Shown here: positions 7,838 through 16,723 of the stretch, piece after piece
Numbering within the stretch: the first letter of the stretch is position 1
How the letters are laid out: each line of letters starts with the position of its first letter
Source: Chloroflexota bacterium
GTDB lineage: Bacteria; Chloroflexota; Anaerolineae; Aggregatilineales; Phototrophicaceae
Assembly (NCBI GenBank): GCA_020161935.1
Contig: JAIUNI010000010.1
Coordinates: 186,001 to 250,000 of the forward strand
DNA: 64,000 nucleotides
Direction of reading: 5' to 3'
Position numbers and translations under genes: made by a program
The notes under the pieces: model-generated
Database searches by the model: none
What the model saw: the letters and a program-made list of their open reading frames with translations, nothing else
What the model was told of the DNA's origin: nothing

Positions 7838-8536
7838 ATGACGAAGCCTGATTGGTGGTATGACGAGTTTCGGCATTTCGCTGTCGATTTTGATGACCCA
7901 CAGCAGGTCGCGGCATACGACGCGCGGCAGGGAACGAAGCTCGCCGGAGAGCGCGAGTTAGTGAGGCGGCTCGGTATTACCGCTGGTCAGCAGGTGGTGG
8001 AGTTCGGCACCGGCACCGGCGCGTTTGCTCAGGCCGCAGCGGAGGTAGGCGCGTCGGTCATTGCAGTGGATATTTCGCCCGCCATGCTAGCCTACGCCGA
8101 AAAACGGGCTGCCGAAGCAGGGCTATCCGAACGCACTTCTTTTGTCCGTGAGGGCTTCTTGAGCTACAAGCACAACGGCGCTCCGGCAGATTTCATCGTG
8201 ACCAAGTACGCCTTTCACCATCTGCCCGACTTTTGGAAAGGCATCGCCCTCAACCAGTTTGCAGCGATGTTGAAGCCCAACGGAAAATTTTACCTTGAGG
8301 ATGTGGTATTCTCATTTTCACCGGATGCGGTCGAAAGCAGCATTGAGGCGTGGATAGACCGTGTGGGCAGCGGGCAGAGTTTCAGCCGTGCCGACTTTGC
8401 GGGGCATGTGCGCGACGAATACAGTACCTACGGCTGGATTTTGGAAGGGCTTATCGAACGCGCGGGGTTTGGGGTGGTAGAACGAGATTACACCGCGCCG
8501 ACCTACGCGAATTACCTGTGTATGAAGAAGCGTTAA
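7838..8536 (+). CDS. Class I SAM-dependent methyltransferase
   Basis: About 232 residues from the ATG at 7838, 7 bp after the previous stop. An upstream in-frame start at 7775 would overlap the previous gene and looks unlikely. Motif I is VVEFGTGTGAFAQAAAE, followed by VIAVDISPAMLAYAEKRA and the motif IV/V region KYAFHHLPDFWKGIALNQ. It would transfer a methyl group from S-adenosylmethionine; the acceptor is not indicated. Its tight placement between catabolic enzymes is unexplained. Confidence 0.8.
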   Translation: MTKPDWWYDEFRHFAVDFDDPQQVAAYDARQGTKLAGERELVRRLGITAGQQVVEFGTGTGAFAQAAAEVGASVIAVDISPAMLAYAEKRAAEAGLSERTSFVREGFLSYKHNGAPADFIVTKYAFHHLPDFWKGIALNQFAAMLKPNGKFYLEDVVFSFSPDAVESSIEAWIDRVGSGQSFSRADFAGHVRDEYSTYGWILEGLIERAGFGVVERDYTAPTYANYLCMKKR

Positions 8537-8560
8537 CGACGATATAGAAAGGTTTGCACA

Positions 8561-9247
8561 ATGGCTCGTTTTGACCGGATGACGGTTTATAACACGATGA
8601 TGAATGACGGTGTGCTGCCGTTGTTTAACAGCCCGGATGTTGCGCTGGTGAAAGGGGTGGTGTCGGCGTTGGTGCGCGGTGGCAGCCGCATTATGGAATA
8701 CACCAATCGCGGCGATTACGCGCTGAACGTTTTTACCGAGTTGATCCAGCACACCAACAAAGCCCAGCCCGATATTATTCTCGGTGTGGGGTCGATTGAA
8801 GATGCCGCTACCGCCGCCATTTACATCGCGCAAGGGGCGAACTTCATCGTCGCGCCCGATTTTAATCCCGAAGTGGCGCGGCTGTGCAACCGTCGCAAAA
8901 TCCCCTACATCCCCGGCTGCGGCAGCGTGAGTGAAATCGCTAACGCCGAGGAATGGGGTGTCGAGATCGTGAAGTTGTTCCCCGCCGAGTCGTTGGGTGG
9001 CGCGGATTTTGTGAAGGCGATCCTCGGCCCGCGCCCGTGGACGCGCATTTTGCCAACCGGTGGGGTCAGCCCGGATGAGGCGAACCTGCGCTCATGGTTT
9101 GGTGCGGGTGCTGCCTGCGTCGGTATCGGTGGCAAGCTCATTCGTGCGGATTGGCTAAAGGAAGGCAACTTTGCCGCGATGGAAACGCTGGTGCATGATA
9201 CGCTCGGCCTCATCCAAACCATTCGCAGCGAAAAAGCCGCCAAATGA
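8561..9247 (+). CDS. eda: KDPG/KHG aldolase-like protein
   Basis: 228 residues. Class I aldolase residues of the KDPG family are present: E46 and R50 in MEYTNRGD, and Schiff-base K138 in VEIVKLFPAES, followed by the phosphate loop LPTGGVSPDEANLRSW. It would split 2-keto-3-deoxy-6-phosphogluconate or a similar 2-keto-3-deoxy sugar acid into pyruvate and an aldehyde. The strong site AAAGG precedes the start. Its last codons overlap the esterase start (ATGA), which implies translational coupling. Confidence 0.85.
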   Translation: MARFDRMTVYNTMMNDGVLPLFNSPDVALVKGVVSALVRGGSRIMEYTNRGDYALNVFTELIQHTNKAQPDIILGVGSIEDAATAAIYIAQGANFIVAPDFNPEVARLCNRRKIPYIPGCGSVSEIANAEEWGVEIVKLFPAESLGGADFVKAILGPRPWTRILPTGGVSPDEANLRSWFGAGAACVGIGGKLIRADWLKEGNFAAMETLVHDTLGLIQTIRSEKAAK

Positions 9248-10290
9248 CCGGCTTACTCGAACGGGCAAAAGAACACGGCACACCGCTTGTTGAAGGTGAT
9301 TTAGCCACGTTCGTTTGGGAAGGTCAGGAAGTGCAGTTGGTGGGCGACTTCAACCACTGGTCGATGAGGCAGGACCCGATTGCGCTGGCGGAAGTTGAGC
9401 CAGATGTCTGGGCGGTGTCGGTACAGATTCCGACCGATGCTTACTCTGAGTACCGGTTTATCGCCGATGGTAAGTTTGTTCCTGACCCTTTGAATACCCA
9501 TCAATCGGACGATGGGATGGGACACACCAACAGCTTTTTCTGGATGCCCAAGGCCGCAGATACACCCTTAGCGCAGGAACAGCCGGACGTGCCGAAGGGC
9601 GGGCTGACGCAGCATATTGTCGATGGACAGAACTATGTCGTCGGCAGCCAGCGTACGGTTCACCTGTATCAGCCGCCCGTCGACCAGCCTGTGCCGCTGC
9701 TGGTGGTGTTTGATGGCAGCGGCTACCTGCACAAAGCCAAAATCACCACGATTGTCGATAACCTGATTGCTCAAAAGCGCATCCAGCCTATTGCGTTGGC
9801 ACTGGTTGACCCCGGTGGCGAAGGGCGCGTGGTGGAGTACGCTTGCAGCGACACGACAACCGCCTTCATCATCAAGTGTGTGCTGCCCGCCGCGCAGGAA
9901 CACCTCAACCTGATCGACATCACCCAGTCGCCGGGGGCGTTCGGCATGATGGGCGCGTCGATGGGCGGGTTAATGTCGCTGTATATCGCCCTGCGTGCGC
10001 CGGAAATCTTCGGGCGTGTATTGTGCGAGTCCGGTGCGTTTGGTGCAGACCACCTCTATTATCGGTCGGTGATCTATGACCTCATCCGCTACGCGCCCAA
10101 GCCGGACATCAAGATTTGGATGGACGCGGGCATACAGGAATGGTTCATCAAACCGAACCGCGAAATCCTGCCGCTGCTGCAAGAACGTGCCTACGACGTA
10201 AACTACGTTGAGCATAACAGCGGGCATAATTACCCCTCGTGGCGTAATATCCTCTGGCAGGGGCTAATCCACCTCTACGGGCAAGCCTAA
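9244..10290 (+). CDS. Esterase (Fes/EsteraseD type) with N-terminal CBM48-like domain
   Basis: 348 residues. Residues ~20-100 resemble a starch/glycogen-binding E-set domain (EVQLVGDFNHWS, then YRFIADGKFVPDP), and residues ~135-345 form an alpha/beta hydrolase of the enterochelin-esterase type. Candidate triad: S239 in GASMGGLMS, D294 in WMDAG, H328 in HNSGHNYPSW. There is no signal peptide, so it should act in the cytosol. It overlaps the aldolase gene by 4 bp and is the last gene before a terminator. It could deacylate a sugar ester or oligosaccharide taken up by the operon. Confidence 0.8.
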   Translation: MTGLLERAKEHGTPLVEGDLATFVWEGQEVQLVGDFNHWSMRQDPIALAEVEPDVWAVSVQIPTDAYSEYRFIADGKFVPDPLNTHQSDDGMGHTNSFFWMPKAADTPLAQEQPDVPKGGLTQHIVDGQNYVVGSQRTVHLYQPPVDQPVPLLVVFDGSGYLHKAKITTIVDNLIAQKRIQPIALALVDPGGEGRVVEYACSDTTTAFIIKCVLPAAQEHLNLIDITQSPGAFGMMGASMGGLMSLYIALRAPEIFGRVLCESGAFGADHLYYRSVIYDLIRYAPKPDIKIWMDAGIQEWFIKPNREILPLLQERAYDVNYVEHNSGHNYPSWRNILWQGLIHLYGQA

Positions 10291-10295
10291 TCAGC

Positions 10296-10328
10296 AAAAA
10301 GGGACACACTCACTGAGGTGTCCCTTTT
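10296..10328. terminator. Bidirectional intrinsic terminator
   Basis: AAAAGGGACA (10297-10306) pairs with TGTCCCTTTT (10319-10328) with an inner CTC/GAG step. The T-run follows on + and, because of the A-run, also on -. It separates the converging esterase and FucU genes. Confidence 0.85.
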
Positions 10329-10350
10329 GTTTTGTGGATAATAAAAGCTT

Positions 10351-10773
10351 TTACTTCGGGGGCGGGACGACACCGATGGTCAGCAAGATGTTCGCGTAAA
10401 TCCGCTGCTCGCCGGTCGCGATCACGAGGCAGCAGTCGGGGTCACGCGCCAGATCGTAAAAGGCGAAGCGTCCATTCTTCTTCAGCTCCAAATCCGGCAG
10501 CAGCCGGCGGAAGTCCGCGAAGATCGACGGTTCGTCGCCGCTGTCCGGTGTCATCACATCTGCCGCCTCAATCGGGATTGCACCCACCAGCACCTCCAGC
10601 ACTTCCACCGCGTTCAGCTTGCCATGCGTGAAGTTTAAATAAGCGCGTTTGGCAGCGGGATTTGCCCGCGTGTTGAACGGGTAGTTGCCGTCCGCGATCA
10701 GCACCTTGCCGCCGTGACCGGAGCCGCCCAACGCTTCCAAAATCTCAGGGTGTAACAATTGTGTTTTGAGCAT
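10351..10773 (-). CDS. fucU: RbsD/FucU family sugar mutarotase
   Basis: 140 residues, full length. Conserved features include the N-terminal LHPEILEALGGSGHGGKVLIADGN with the catalytic-type His of the family, and the C-terminal TGEQRIYANILLTIGV with the conserved Tyr-Ala-Asn. Such enzymes interconvert alpha and beta anomers of L-fucose or D-ribose. It is the last gene of a leftward group headed by a fucose-isomerase-like gene, so L-fucose (or D-arabinose) is the most likely sugar. Confidence 0.85.
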   Translation of the reverse strand: MLKTQLLHPEILEALGGSGHGGKVLIADGNYPFNTRANPAAKRAYLNFTHGKLNAVEVLEVLVGAIPIEAADVMTPDSGDEPSIFADFRRLLPDLELKKNGRFAFYDLARDPDCCLVIATGEQRIYANILLTIGVVPPPK

Positions 10774-10806
10774 CAGAATGTCCTTATTGTGAATAAAGTT
10801 CGAGTA

Positions 10807-11082
10807 CTAATTTGGGTTGAGAGGCCAATCCCGAATGCCGATCCAGATAAGCCAAATCGCGAGAATAACGATTATTCCAATTACAAGATAGATCAAGATT
10901 CCACCGCACATAAGCCCCATTTCAAAGCGATGTTCGCTGTTCCCGCTGACATGGTTCACAATCCAGTTATAACTCATCGCATTGAAATCGAGCGACGCTG
11001 TGAATGCGAGGCCGGAGGTCAACAACAATCCTATCGTCAGCGGGACTCGTTTTATTGAAGCGTTACGGAGTTCCGATGACAT
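10807..11082 (-). CDS. Small membrane protein, hypothetical
   Basis: 91 residues with two predicted membrane spans (~15-35, and ~60-82 IYLVIGIIVILAIWLIWIG) and a short polar middle. No family recognised. It lies 3 bp after the 124-residue membrane protein gene and upstream of fucU, so it is likely in the same transcript. Confidence 0.65.
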   Translation of the reverse strand: MSSELRNASIKRVPLTIGLLLTSGLAFTASLDFNAMSYNWIVNHVSGNSEHRFEMGLMCGGILIYLVIGIIVILAIWLIWIGIRDWPLNPN

Positions 11083-11085
11083 AAC

Positions 11086-11460
11086 CTACGCATCCCACGA
11101 CCCGACTTGCATCCGCCGCCGAATAGCTTTATAGAGGCAAAACAAGCCAATCGCCCCGAAGATCAGCGTCCCCCACGTACGCCCCAGCGCCGAGTAAATC
11201 GTCGCCAGCACAACCATCACAATCTCACCTGTCGCCCCTTGTGACGAACTGGAAGTCGATTGGTAGTTGATGACGCTCAGGATGTCCACGAAGAAACACA
11301 CCGTCAGGAACAAGAGGACACCTGCCAAGATGCCCCAGAACGCCGCCGTCAGTGGTTTCTCGGCTTCGGCCTTCATCTGCGCCTGTCGTTCGGCCTCGCG
11401 CTCGGCTTTGGTCTTGCGCGGTCGTTTGGGCTTATCGTCCGGTTCGGGTGCGTCGGTCAT
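11086..11460 (-). CDS. Membrane protein with charged N-terminal arm, hypothetical
   Basis: 124 residues. The first ~35 are highly charged (KPKRPRKTKAEREAERQAQM), followed by two hydrophobic spans (~40-62 and ~84-110) and a basic end. No family recognised. It sits between the fucose-isomerase-like gene and fucU. A role in holding or regulating something at the membrane is conceivable but not shown. Confidence 0.65.
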   Translation of the reverse strand: MTDAPEPDDKPKRPRKTKAEREAERQAQMKAEAEKPLTAAFWGILAGVLLFLTVCFFVDILSVINYQSTSSSSQGATGEIVMVVLATIYSALGRTWGTLIFGAIGLFCLYKAIRRRMQVGSWDA

Positions 11461-11479
11461 AGTTGGGTTCCTTCTCAGT

Positions 11480-11503
11480 GGGGCGGTCGTGCGCCGCCCC
11501 TAA
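11480..11503 (-). repeat. REP-like hairpin (degenerate head)
   Basis: GGGGCGG/CCGCCCC arms with a 7-nt loop, preceded on the minus strand by TTAG instead of GTAG. It lies in the gap after the fucose-isomerase-like gene. It is one of about 13 related hairpins in the window. Confidence 0.5.
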
Positions 11504-11519
11504 TCCGCAAGAACGCAGG

Positions 11520-13172
11520 CTAGAGCTTCACATCACCGCAGAGATGCACCTCGATACCCATCGCCGCCAGCATCGCCGCTTTGGCCGCCAGCGCCTTATC
11601 TGCCGACTCGGCATCCGCACCGTATGCCACGTTGAGGTGGTTGGCCTTGTGCCGCGCCATCATCTGGTCACGACTGACCCCATGTAGAACCGCGTGCATA
11701 ATCGGCCATTCGGGGCTGGTGTTCTTCCAGCGCCGTTCGGTTTCCTTCTGCGGCAGTTCCACCACCGTCGCCCGTCCGATGTCGGCGTGCAGCGCCCCAT
11801 CCATCACGTACACACGACTCCACACGATCTCACCCGGTTTGCTGATGCCCCGCAGCGTGCCACCGCCCAAACGGAAGTACATCGGTGACTGGCGCAGGCT
11901 GGTCGCACCCGCGTAACCATCAATGAAATGTGAGGCGGGTGCAGCGCCTGAAATCAGAAATACCCACACGTAATCATCCACGCCCTTGCCCTTGAAGTGT
12001 TCGCCGTAGCGCAGGTCGTGTAAGGTGGTCGCGGGGTCTAAACCCATCGCGTTCCAGATGCGGTTGGTGACGATCTCATCCACCGCCGCGCCTTCATCGA
12101 CTTCGTTGAAGTGGGGCAGTGCTTGTCCCGCGAAGAGTTCCTCGCCCGTTGTGGCATGGTACACCGGAGGCCGTTCGACGTTGTTCAGCAGCCCCTCCAC
12201 CAAGTCGGAGGCCGGAACCATGTCCTTTAGCCCCTGCTGGTACTGGATGCCAATCGCCGCGCAGCCATAATCGTGGGCAATCCGCACCGCCGCGATATAC
12301 ATCTTGCATTGCTCGTGGATTTGCTTGTCGGTCAGTTCGGTGGCTTCCTCCTTGCCCGTGACGAACTTCACCCCACGCTTATCTAACCACTGCCGCACCT
12401 TTTTCGCTTCAGCGTCCTTCACCTGCTGCATACCGGCGATCAGTGCCGATTGGCTCAGGCGTTCCTTGTAAATGCCGGTCGGGTTCAGCAGTTCGTCGTC
12501 AATGATGGCGTTGTACATGCCCATGCAGCCTTCATCGAAGATGCCGATAATCGCTTTCTCCTGCTGTAACTGTGCCGCGAGGGTTTCACCCAGCGCCCGT
12601 TCGGCTTTCGGCAGCTTCGACTTTTTCAGGTCTTGGACGTGGCTGGTGTCGTGGGTGATCTTACCCTTCTTGATCCACTCACGGATGCCGTTGATGAAGA
12701 ACTCGTCCTTAAAATCGACGCTCCAAATGCTGCTGTAGTTCACGCCCATCTTCGTCAGCGAACCGTTTAGGTTGAGCAAGCCCACCAACCCCGGCCACTG
12801 ACCGCTCCAATTCGCGACCGTCAGGATCGGCCCGCGGTGGTTGCGTAAACCGGCGAGGACATGATGGCTGTACTGCCACACCGACTCGGCGACGATCAGC
12901 TTGGCATCGGGGTGAATATTTTTGAACACATCCATGCCCATGCGCTGGTTCCAGATGAAGCCATGCTTGAGTTCAGGGTCGTAGGCGTGACCACGCTTGA
13001 CCTTGATGCCTTCTTTCTTGAAGGCGGCGATCACTTTCTTTTCCATGTCCTCCTGCGCCGCCCAACAGGTTTGGTTGGCCGAAAGCCGCAGATCACCGCT
13101 GGCGATGAGGATAGCCTCGTCCGTTTTAACGGGTGCGGCCTCCTTAAGCTCTGGTAACGTATAATTTGCCAT
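11520..13172 (-). CDS. fucI: L-fucose isomerase-like protein
   Basis: About 550 residues from the ATG at 13172, which has GAGGAG nine bases upstream; an in-frame start 11 codons earlier lacks such a site. Fucose/arabinose isomerase features include FDEGCMGMYNAIIDDELL with the metal-binding Glu region, followed by TGIYKERLSQSAL, and a C-terminal domain with a late His-containing segment. It would convert an aldose to a ketose (L-fucose to L-fuculose, or D-arabinose to D-ribulose) with Mn2+. It is slightly shorter than the E. coli enzyme. Together with FucU it defines a fucose-type module. Confidence 0.85.
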   Translation of the reverse strand: MANYTLPELKEAAPVKTDEAILIASGDLRLSANQTCWAAQEDMEKKVIAAFKKEGIKVKRGHAYDPELKHGFIWNQRMGMDVFKNIHPDAKLIVAESVWQYSHHVLAGLRNHRGPILTVANWSGQWPGLVGLLNLNGSLTKMGVNYSSIWSVDFKDEFFINGIREWIKKGKITHDTSHVQDLKKSKLPKAERALGETLAAQLQQEKAIIGIFDEGCMGMYNAIIDDELLNPTGIYKERLSQSALIAGMQQVKDAEAKKVRQWLDKRGVKFVTGKEEATELTDKQIHEQCKMYIAAVRIAHDYGCAAIGIQYQQGLKDMVPASDLVEGLLNNVERPPVYHATTGEELFAGQALPHFNEVDEGAAVDEIVTNRIWNAMGLDPATTLHDLRYGEHFKGKGVDDYVWVFLISGAAPASHFIDGYAGATSLRQSPMYFRLGGGTLRGISKPGEIVWSRVYVMDGALHADIGRATVVELPQKETERRWKNTSPEWPIMHAVLHGVSRDQMMARHKANHLNVAYGADAESADKALAAKAAMLAAMGIEVHLCGDVKL

Positions 13173-13219
13173 GAAATACTCCTCGAGCGAAATGAAAAAT
13201 TCCAATAGTATAACTGTGG

Positions 13220-13247
13220 ATTATACGCAGGTAAGGCAGCTTCACAA
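13220..13247 (-). promoter_or_regulatory. Promoter for the fucI-fucU group
   Basis: On the minus strand, TTGTGA (13247-13242), a 16-bp spacer and TATAAT (13225-13220) lie about 48 bp before the fucI start. The -10 is consensus and the -35 matches four of six. Confidence 0.55.
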
Positions 13248-13259
13248 AGCATAACGGCC

Positions 13260-13586
13260 TTATTGGGCGAAGAACCCGAAATCCAGATAGCCGTAACGCT
13301 TGCCGTTTTCCGTCACCGTACCGTGATCCTTGAACACAAACACCAGCGGCTCGTGGCGCTTGAACTTCTTTTTTAAGCTGCTCCACTGCGACTTACTCGC
13401 GTCTGCTTGCCCCGGTTGCAATACAAAGTAAGCAAGGTCAAACAACAGCCGGTAATGCCCATCGTCAAAAGCAGTCAAATTGTGGAGATATGAATGATCG
13501 CTGTGCGAGTCGAGCATCAGGACACGGTGAGCCAGCGTCATCACTTGGTCGCGCGGACGCGGTTTAAAGGTCGGCAGGGACTTCAT
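13260..13586 (-). CDS. Hypothetical protein, about 108 residues
   Basis: A soluble-looking protein with FKPRPRDQVMTLAHRV near the start and a C-terminal region FVFKDHGTVTENGKRYGYLD. No signal peptide or membrane span, and no family recognised. It is transcribed away from the CNNM-type gene at 13725 and lies just upstream of the fucI promoter. Coding is supported by a clean frame and a lack of any competing frame. Confidence 0.6.
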   Translation of the reverse strand: MKSLPTFKPRPRDQVMTLAHRVLMLDSHSDHSYLHNLTAFDDGHYRLLFDLAYFVLQPGQADASKSQWSSLKKKFKRHEPLVFVFKDHGTVTENGKRYGYLDFGFFAQ

Positions 13587-13724
13587 AGGGTTTCCTTAAA
13601 CGTCAATAATAGAACCATCATAATTATAATACGCGCCACATGACCCATGCACATTTTTCGCTCGCGTGGTAAACCATGCTATTATTAGGGCGTTTTATAA
13701 CTGCAATAGAGAATAAGGACACCG

Positions 13725-15104
13725 ATGGGTGATTTATTAGGGGTATTGTCGGTCTTTTTTCTGGTCGCGACCAATGGGTTTTTCGTCGCGGCGGAATTTT
13801 CGTTGGTGGGGGCGCGGCGCACACGTATCGCGCAGTTGGCGAGCGAAGGTAACAGTGGAGCGAAGGTCGCACAGAAGGCGATGGAGCACCTCGATGCGTA
13901 TATCGCTGCTACCCAGTTGGGGATTACGCTGTCTAGTCTCGGCTTGGGGTGGGTAGGCGAACCCGCCATCGGGCATTTGATTGAGCCGCTGCTCGAAAGT
14001 CTGCTGCCACACGAGTCGGTCGAAACCGTTGCGCCAGCCGTCTCATTCGCCATTGCCTTCTCAATCGTCACCTTACTCCATATCGTCATGGGTGAACTCG
14101 TGCCGAAGTCGATTGCCCTTCAGCGCCCCGAAGCGACCTCGATTGTCGTGGCGCGTCCGGTAACATGGTTCTTGGTCGTGTTCCGCCCGATCATCCATAT
14201 CATGAATGGCTTGGGGAACGGCATCGTCCGCTTGCTTGGCTTCGAACCATCCGGCGAACACTCGTCGGTGCATTCCGCCGAAGAACTGGAAATGCTCGTC
14301 CATTCCAGCCGCGAAGCTGGTTTGCTCCAAGAAAACGAGGAAGTGCTGCTCCGCCGCGTATTCGACTTCAGCGACATCACCGTCGAGGAAATTATGCAGC
14401 CGCGTGTGAACGTCGAGGGGCTTTCCAGCGAGGCGACCTTTGGCGAACTGCTGGATATGATGACCGCCAACAAGCACTCGCGTTATCCCGTGTATGAAGA
14501 AACGATTGACAACGTGGTCGGCTTGATCTTGTCGAAAGACATCTTGGATATGATTATCCACAAGCCGGATTTGCTCACCAACCGCAGCCAGAAACCGAAC
14601 TTCAAGCCCTATCTGCGTGAGCCGTTGTTCGTTCCGCAAACGCTGGGTGTTGATATCTTGCTCGAACGGATGCAGGAGTCGAAAACCCATCTCGCCGTCG
14701 TCATCGACGAATACGGTGGTATGGCGGGTGTCGCCACGATGGAGGACATCATCGAGCAGTTGGTTGGCGAAGTGCAGGACGAATATGATGACGAAGAAGT
14801 CGAGGTCATTCAAGCCGAAGGTCAAGAGATCATCGTTGACGGCATGATGAGCATGACCGAAGCCGTTGAGCGTTTTGGTCAACTGGCAGGCGAGTTTGAC
14901 TCCACTACGCTCGGTGGTTACATCGCCGAACAGCTTGACCGTATCCCCGAAGTGAACGATACGGTGAGTTTCGGCGGTTATAAGGTATCCGTGAGAGAAA
15001 TGGATGGGCTGCGCGTGGCGAAGGTGCGCTTTAGCAAACGTCCACAATCAGCAGCCAGCACGGATGCCGGTGCGCCAAATCAGCCGGAAAACTCCGAAAC
15101 GTAG
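13725..15104 (+). CDS. CNNM/CorC-type membrane protein (DUF21, CBS pair, CorC_HlyC)
   Basis: 459 residues, with AAGGAC ahead of the start. Residues ~1-190 are a DUF21 membrane domain with four hydrophobic segments (VFFLVATNGFFVAAEFSLVG, GITLSSLGLGWVGEP, and the HIVMGELVPKSIAL motif). Residues ~215-340 hold two CBS domains (VEEIMQPRVNVEGLS; VVIDEYGGMAGVATMEDIIE), and the C-terminus is a CorC/HlyC domain. Related proteins are Mg2+ (or Co2+) transporters or efflux regulators, and the name hemolysin is historical. Apparently single-gene or followed by the lipoprotein 50 bp downstream. Confidence 0.9.
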   Translation: MGDLLGVLSVFFLVATNGFFVAAEFSLVGARRTRIAQLASEGNSGAKVAQKAMEHLDAYIAATQLGITLSSLGLGWVGEPAIGHLIEPLLESLLPHESVETVAPAVSFAIAFSIVTLLHIVMGELVPKSIALQRPEATSIVVARPVTWFLVVFRPIIHIMNGLGNGIVRLLGFEPSGEHSSVHSAEELEMLVHSSREAGLLQENEEVLLRRVFDFSDITVEEIMQPRVNVEGLSSEATFGELLDMMTANKHSRYPVYEETIDNVVGLILSKDILDMIIHKPDLLTNRSQKPNFKPYLREPLFVPQTLGVDILLERMQESKTHLAVVIDEYGGMAGVATMEDIIEQLVGEVQDEYDDEEVEVIQAEGQEIIVDGMMSMTEAVERFGQLAGEFDSTTLGGYIAEQLDRIPEVNDTVSFGGYKVSVREMDGLRVAKVRFSKRPQSAASTDAGAPNQPENSET

Positions 15105-15154
15105 TACAGGGTGTATAATGCCCTCCGTTGTTGTCCATGCGGAGTTGTAAGTGT

Positions 15155-16465
15155 ATGCGTATTGTTCATTCTGTTTTGATCTTGTGCCTGTCAGCCTTAT
15201 CCGTGGCTTGTTCGCCCACTTTGGGTCAACCGGTCGCCGTGACTGCCGAAGCCACCATCGGGCTGACAGATACCCCACCGTTACCCACACCCTCAGCCAC
15301 CGCCGAGCCGGATGCGACCGAAGAAATCCTTGGTGATAATACAATGCCGACCTTGCGCGTCTGGTGGCCGGATTCGCTCGAACCGGCTGGCAACCAGACC
15401 GCCGCCCTCATGCTCGCCGATTATATGGAAACCTTCCGCACCACCGTGCCGGATTTGACCCTCGACCTGCGCCTCAAGAAAGCACAGGACATTGGCGGCA
15501 TTATTCAAACCCTCCGCAGTGCCATCACCGTCGCCCCCGATGCGCTGCCCGATATTACCCTGCTGCGCCGGAGTGACTTCCTCGCTGCCGTCGAAGCCGG
15601 CTATTTGCAGCCCATACAAGGTTCGGTGACATCCGCCATTCTGGGTGACTTGTACCCTGCCGCCCTCGACTTGGGGCGTGTCGATGGTGTCCTTTACGGG
15701 TTGTCTTATGCCCTTGATGTCGAGCATATCGCCTACCGTCCGGTGGTGCTGAACGGGAACTTCGCCAGCTTTGAGGATGTGTTACAAGATCAGCAAAAAT
15801 TCGTGTTCCCCGCCGGTGTCACACAGGGTCTAAGCGATGTGCTGCTGCTCCAATACCTCTCCGCCGGTGGCACCATGAACGAACTCGTGCAGGGCAGGCC
15901 GAATGCCGAAGCGCTTGAAACCGTCTTGGACTTTTATGAACAAGCCGTCCAAGAAGGCGTGATCGACCGCAGTGTTCTGGATTACGCCCGTTCCGATGAC
16001 TATCTGTTCCAGCTCGCGCAGGGCAAGTTTGATGCCGGAGTGATTACCTCAAGCCAATATTTAAGCCTGCTCACCAACGGCCAAACCTTGCAAGCCGCGC
16101 CCATTCCCCTCGCGGATGGGCAGCCCTCAACCGTCGTCAATGGCTGGATGTGGGTCGTCGTCACCAAAGACCGCGACCAGCAGTTGCTAGCGTTACGCTT
16201 TGCCGAGTGGATGATGGATAGCGAACGCTTGGCGGTTTATACCCGTATGGTCAATATGCTGCCCTCGCGCCGCGCAGCCATGCGCTCGTGGGATGGTGGC
16301 GACTTCACCGAGCTGGCGAATACACTCCTCGCGAACGCCTACCTGCCTGTCGCAGAAGGTGACAGCGGCACCCTGCGCTCGATGGAGAATGCGCTGGCAG
16401 CCGTTATCTCCGGTCAGCGCACCTCCGCCGATGCCGTTCAAGATGTCCTTGAGCAGTTGAACTAA
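15155..16465 (+). CDS. Extracellular solute-binding lipoprotein
   Basis: About 436 residues from the ATG at 15155 (GGAG at 15141-15144); earlier in-frame starts at 15128 and 15137 are possible. The N-terminus MRIVHSVLILCLSALSVAC ends in a Cys fitting a slightly atypical lipobox, and a Thr/Pro-rich linker follows. The mature part is a family 1 solute-binding domain (PTLRVWWPDS, ALPDITLLRRSDFLAAVEAG, LYGLSYALDVEHIAYRP, and WMWVVVTKDRDQQLLALRFAEWMM). No permease genes are adjacent, so it may work with a transporter encoded elsewhere. Confidence 0.85.
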   Translation: MRIVHSVLILCLSALSVACSPTLGQPVAVTAEATIGLTDTPPLPTPSATAEPDATEEILGDNTMPTLRVWWPDSLEPAGNQTAALMLADYMETFRTTVPDLTLDLRLKKAQDIGGIIQTLRSAITVAPDALPDITLLRRSDFLAAVEAGYLQPIQGSVTSAILGDLYPAALDLGRVDGVLYGLSYALDVEHIAYRPVVLNGNFASFEDVLQDQQKFVFPAGVTQGLSDVLLLQYLSAGGTMNELVQGRPNAEALETVLDFYEQAVQEGVIDRSVLDYARSDDYLFQLAQGKFDAGVITSSQYLSLLTNGQTLQAAPIPLADGQPSTVVNGWMWVVVTKDRDQQLLALRFAEWMMDSERLAVYTRMVNMLPSRRAAMRSWDGGDFTELANTLLANAYLPVAEGDSGTLRSMENALAAVISGQRTSADAVQDVLEQLN

Positions 16466-16513
16466 ACGATTTTGCTGCTTAAATGAGGTTAAATTCTCAG
16501 GAGAAGGTTCACT

Positions 16514-16538
16514 GTAGGGACGAGATACATCTCGTCCG
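16514..16538 (+). repeat. REP-like GTAG-headed hairpin, stem GGACGAG/CTCGTCC
   Basis: GTAGG followed by a perfect 7-bp inverted repeat with a 6-nt loop (ATACAT). It lies in the gap after the solute-binding lipoprotein. Confidence 0.7.
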
Positions 16539-16614
16539 CGCCACCAACCACACAACCTCATAATTGGCTTGTCATTTTTGGAGGCTGTTTCAAAACCGAG
16601 GTGTTGTATTTCCT

Positions 16615-16640
16615 GTAGGGGAGGGGCTGAGACCCTCCCG
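16615..16640 (+). repeat. REP-like GTAG-headed hairpin, stem GGGAGGG/CCCTCCC
   Basis: GTAGG followed by complementary G-rich and C-rich arms around GCTGAGA. A near-identical copy, with one loop base changed, occurs at 28557-28582. Confidence 0.7.
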
Positions 16641-16651
16641 AGTATTTGCTC

Positions 16652-16719
16652 CCCTCGCCCTGAGGGCTGACGGTGGAGTGAGCCTGCGAGCGTACCGTCG
16701 TGGGGCTGGGGGTGAGGGT
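16652..16719 (+). repeat. Conserved-loop hairpin element, stem GACGGT/ACCGTC
   Basis: Inner arms GACGGT (16669-16674) and ACCGTC (16694-16699) enclose the conserved loop GGAGTGAGCCTGCGAGCGT. Outer arms CCCTCGCCC and GGGGGTGAGGG are also complementary, giving a nested hairpin. Related copies are at 21132, 28610, 30508, 47171, 48857 and 59111. Confidence 0.7.
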
Positions 16720-16723
16720 GTTC

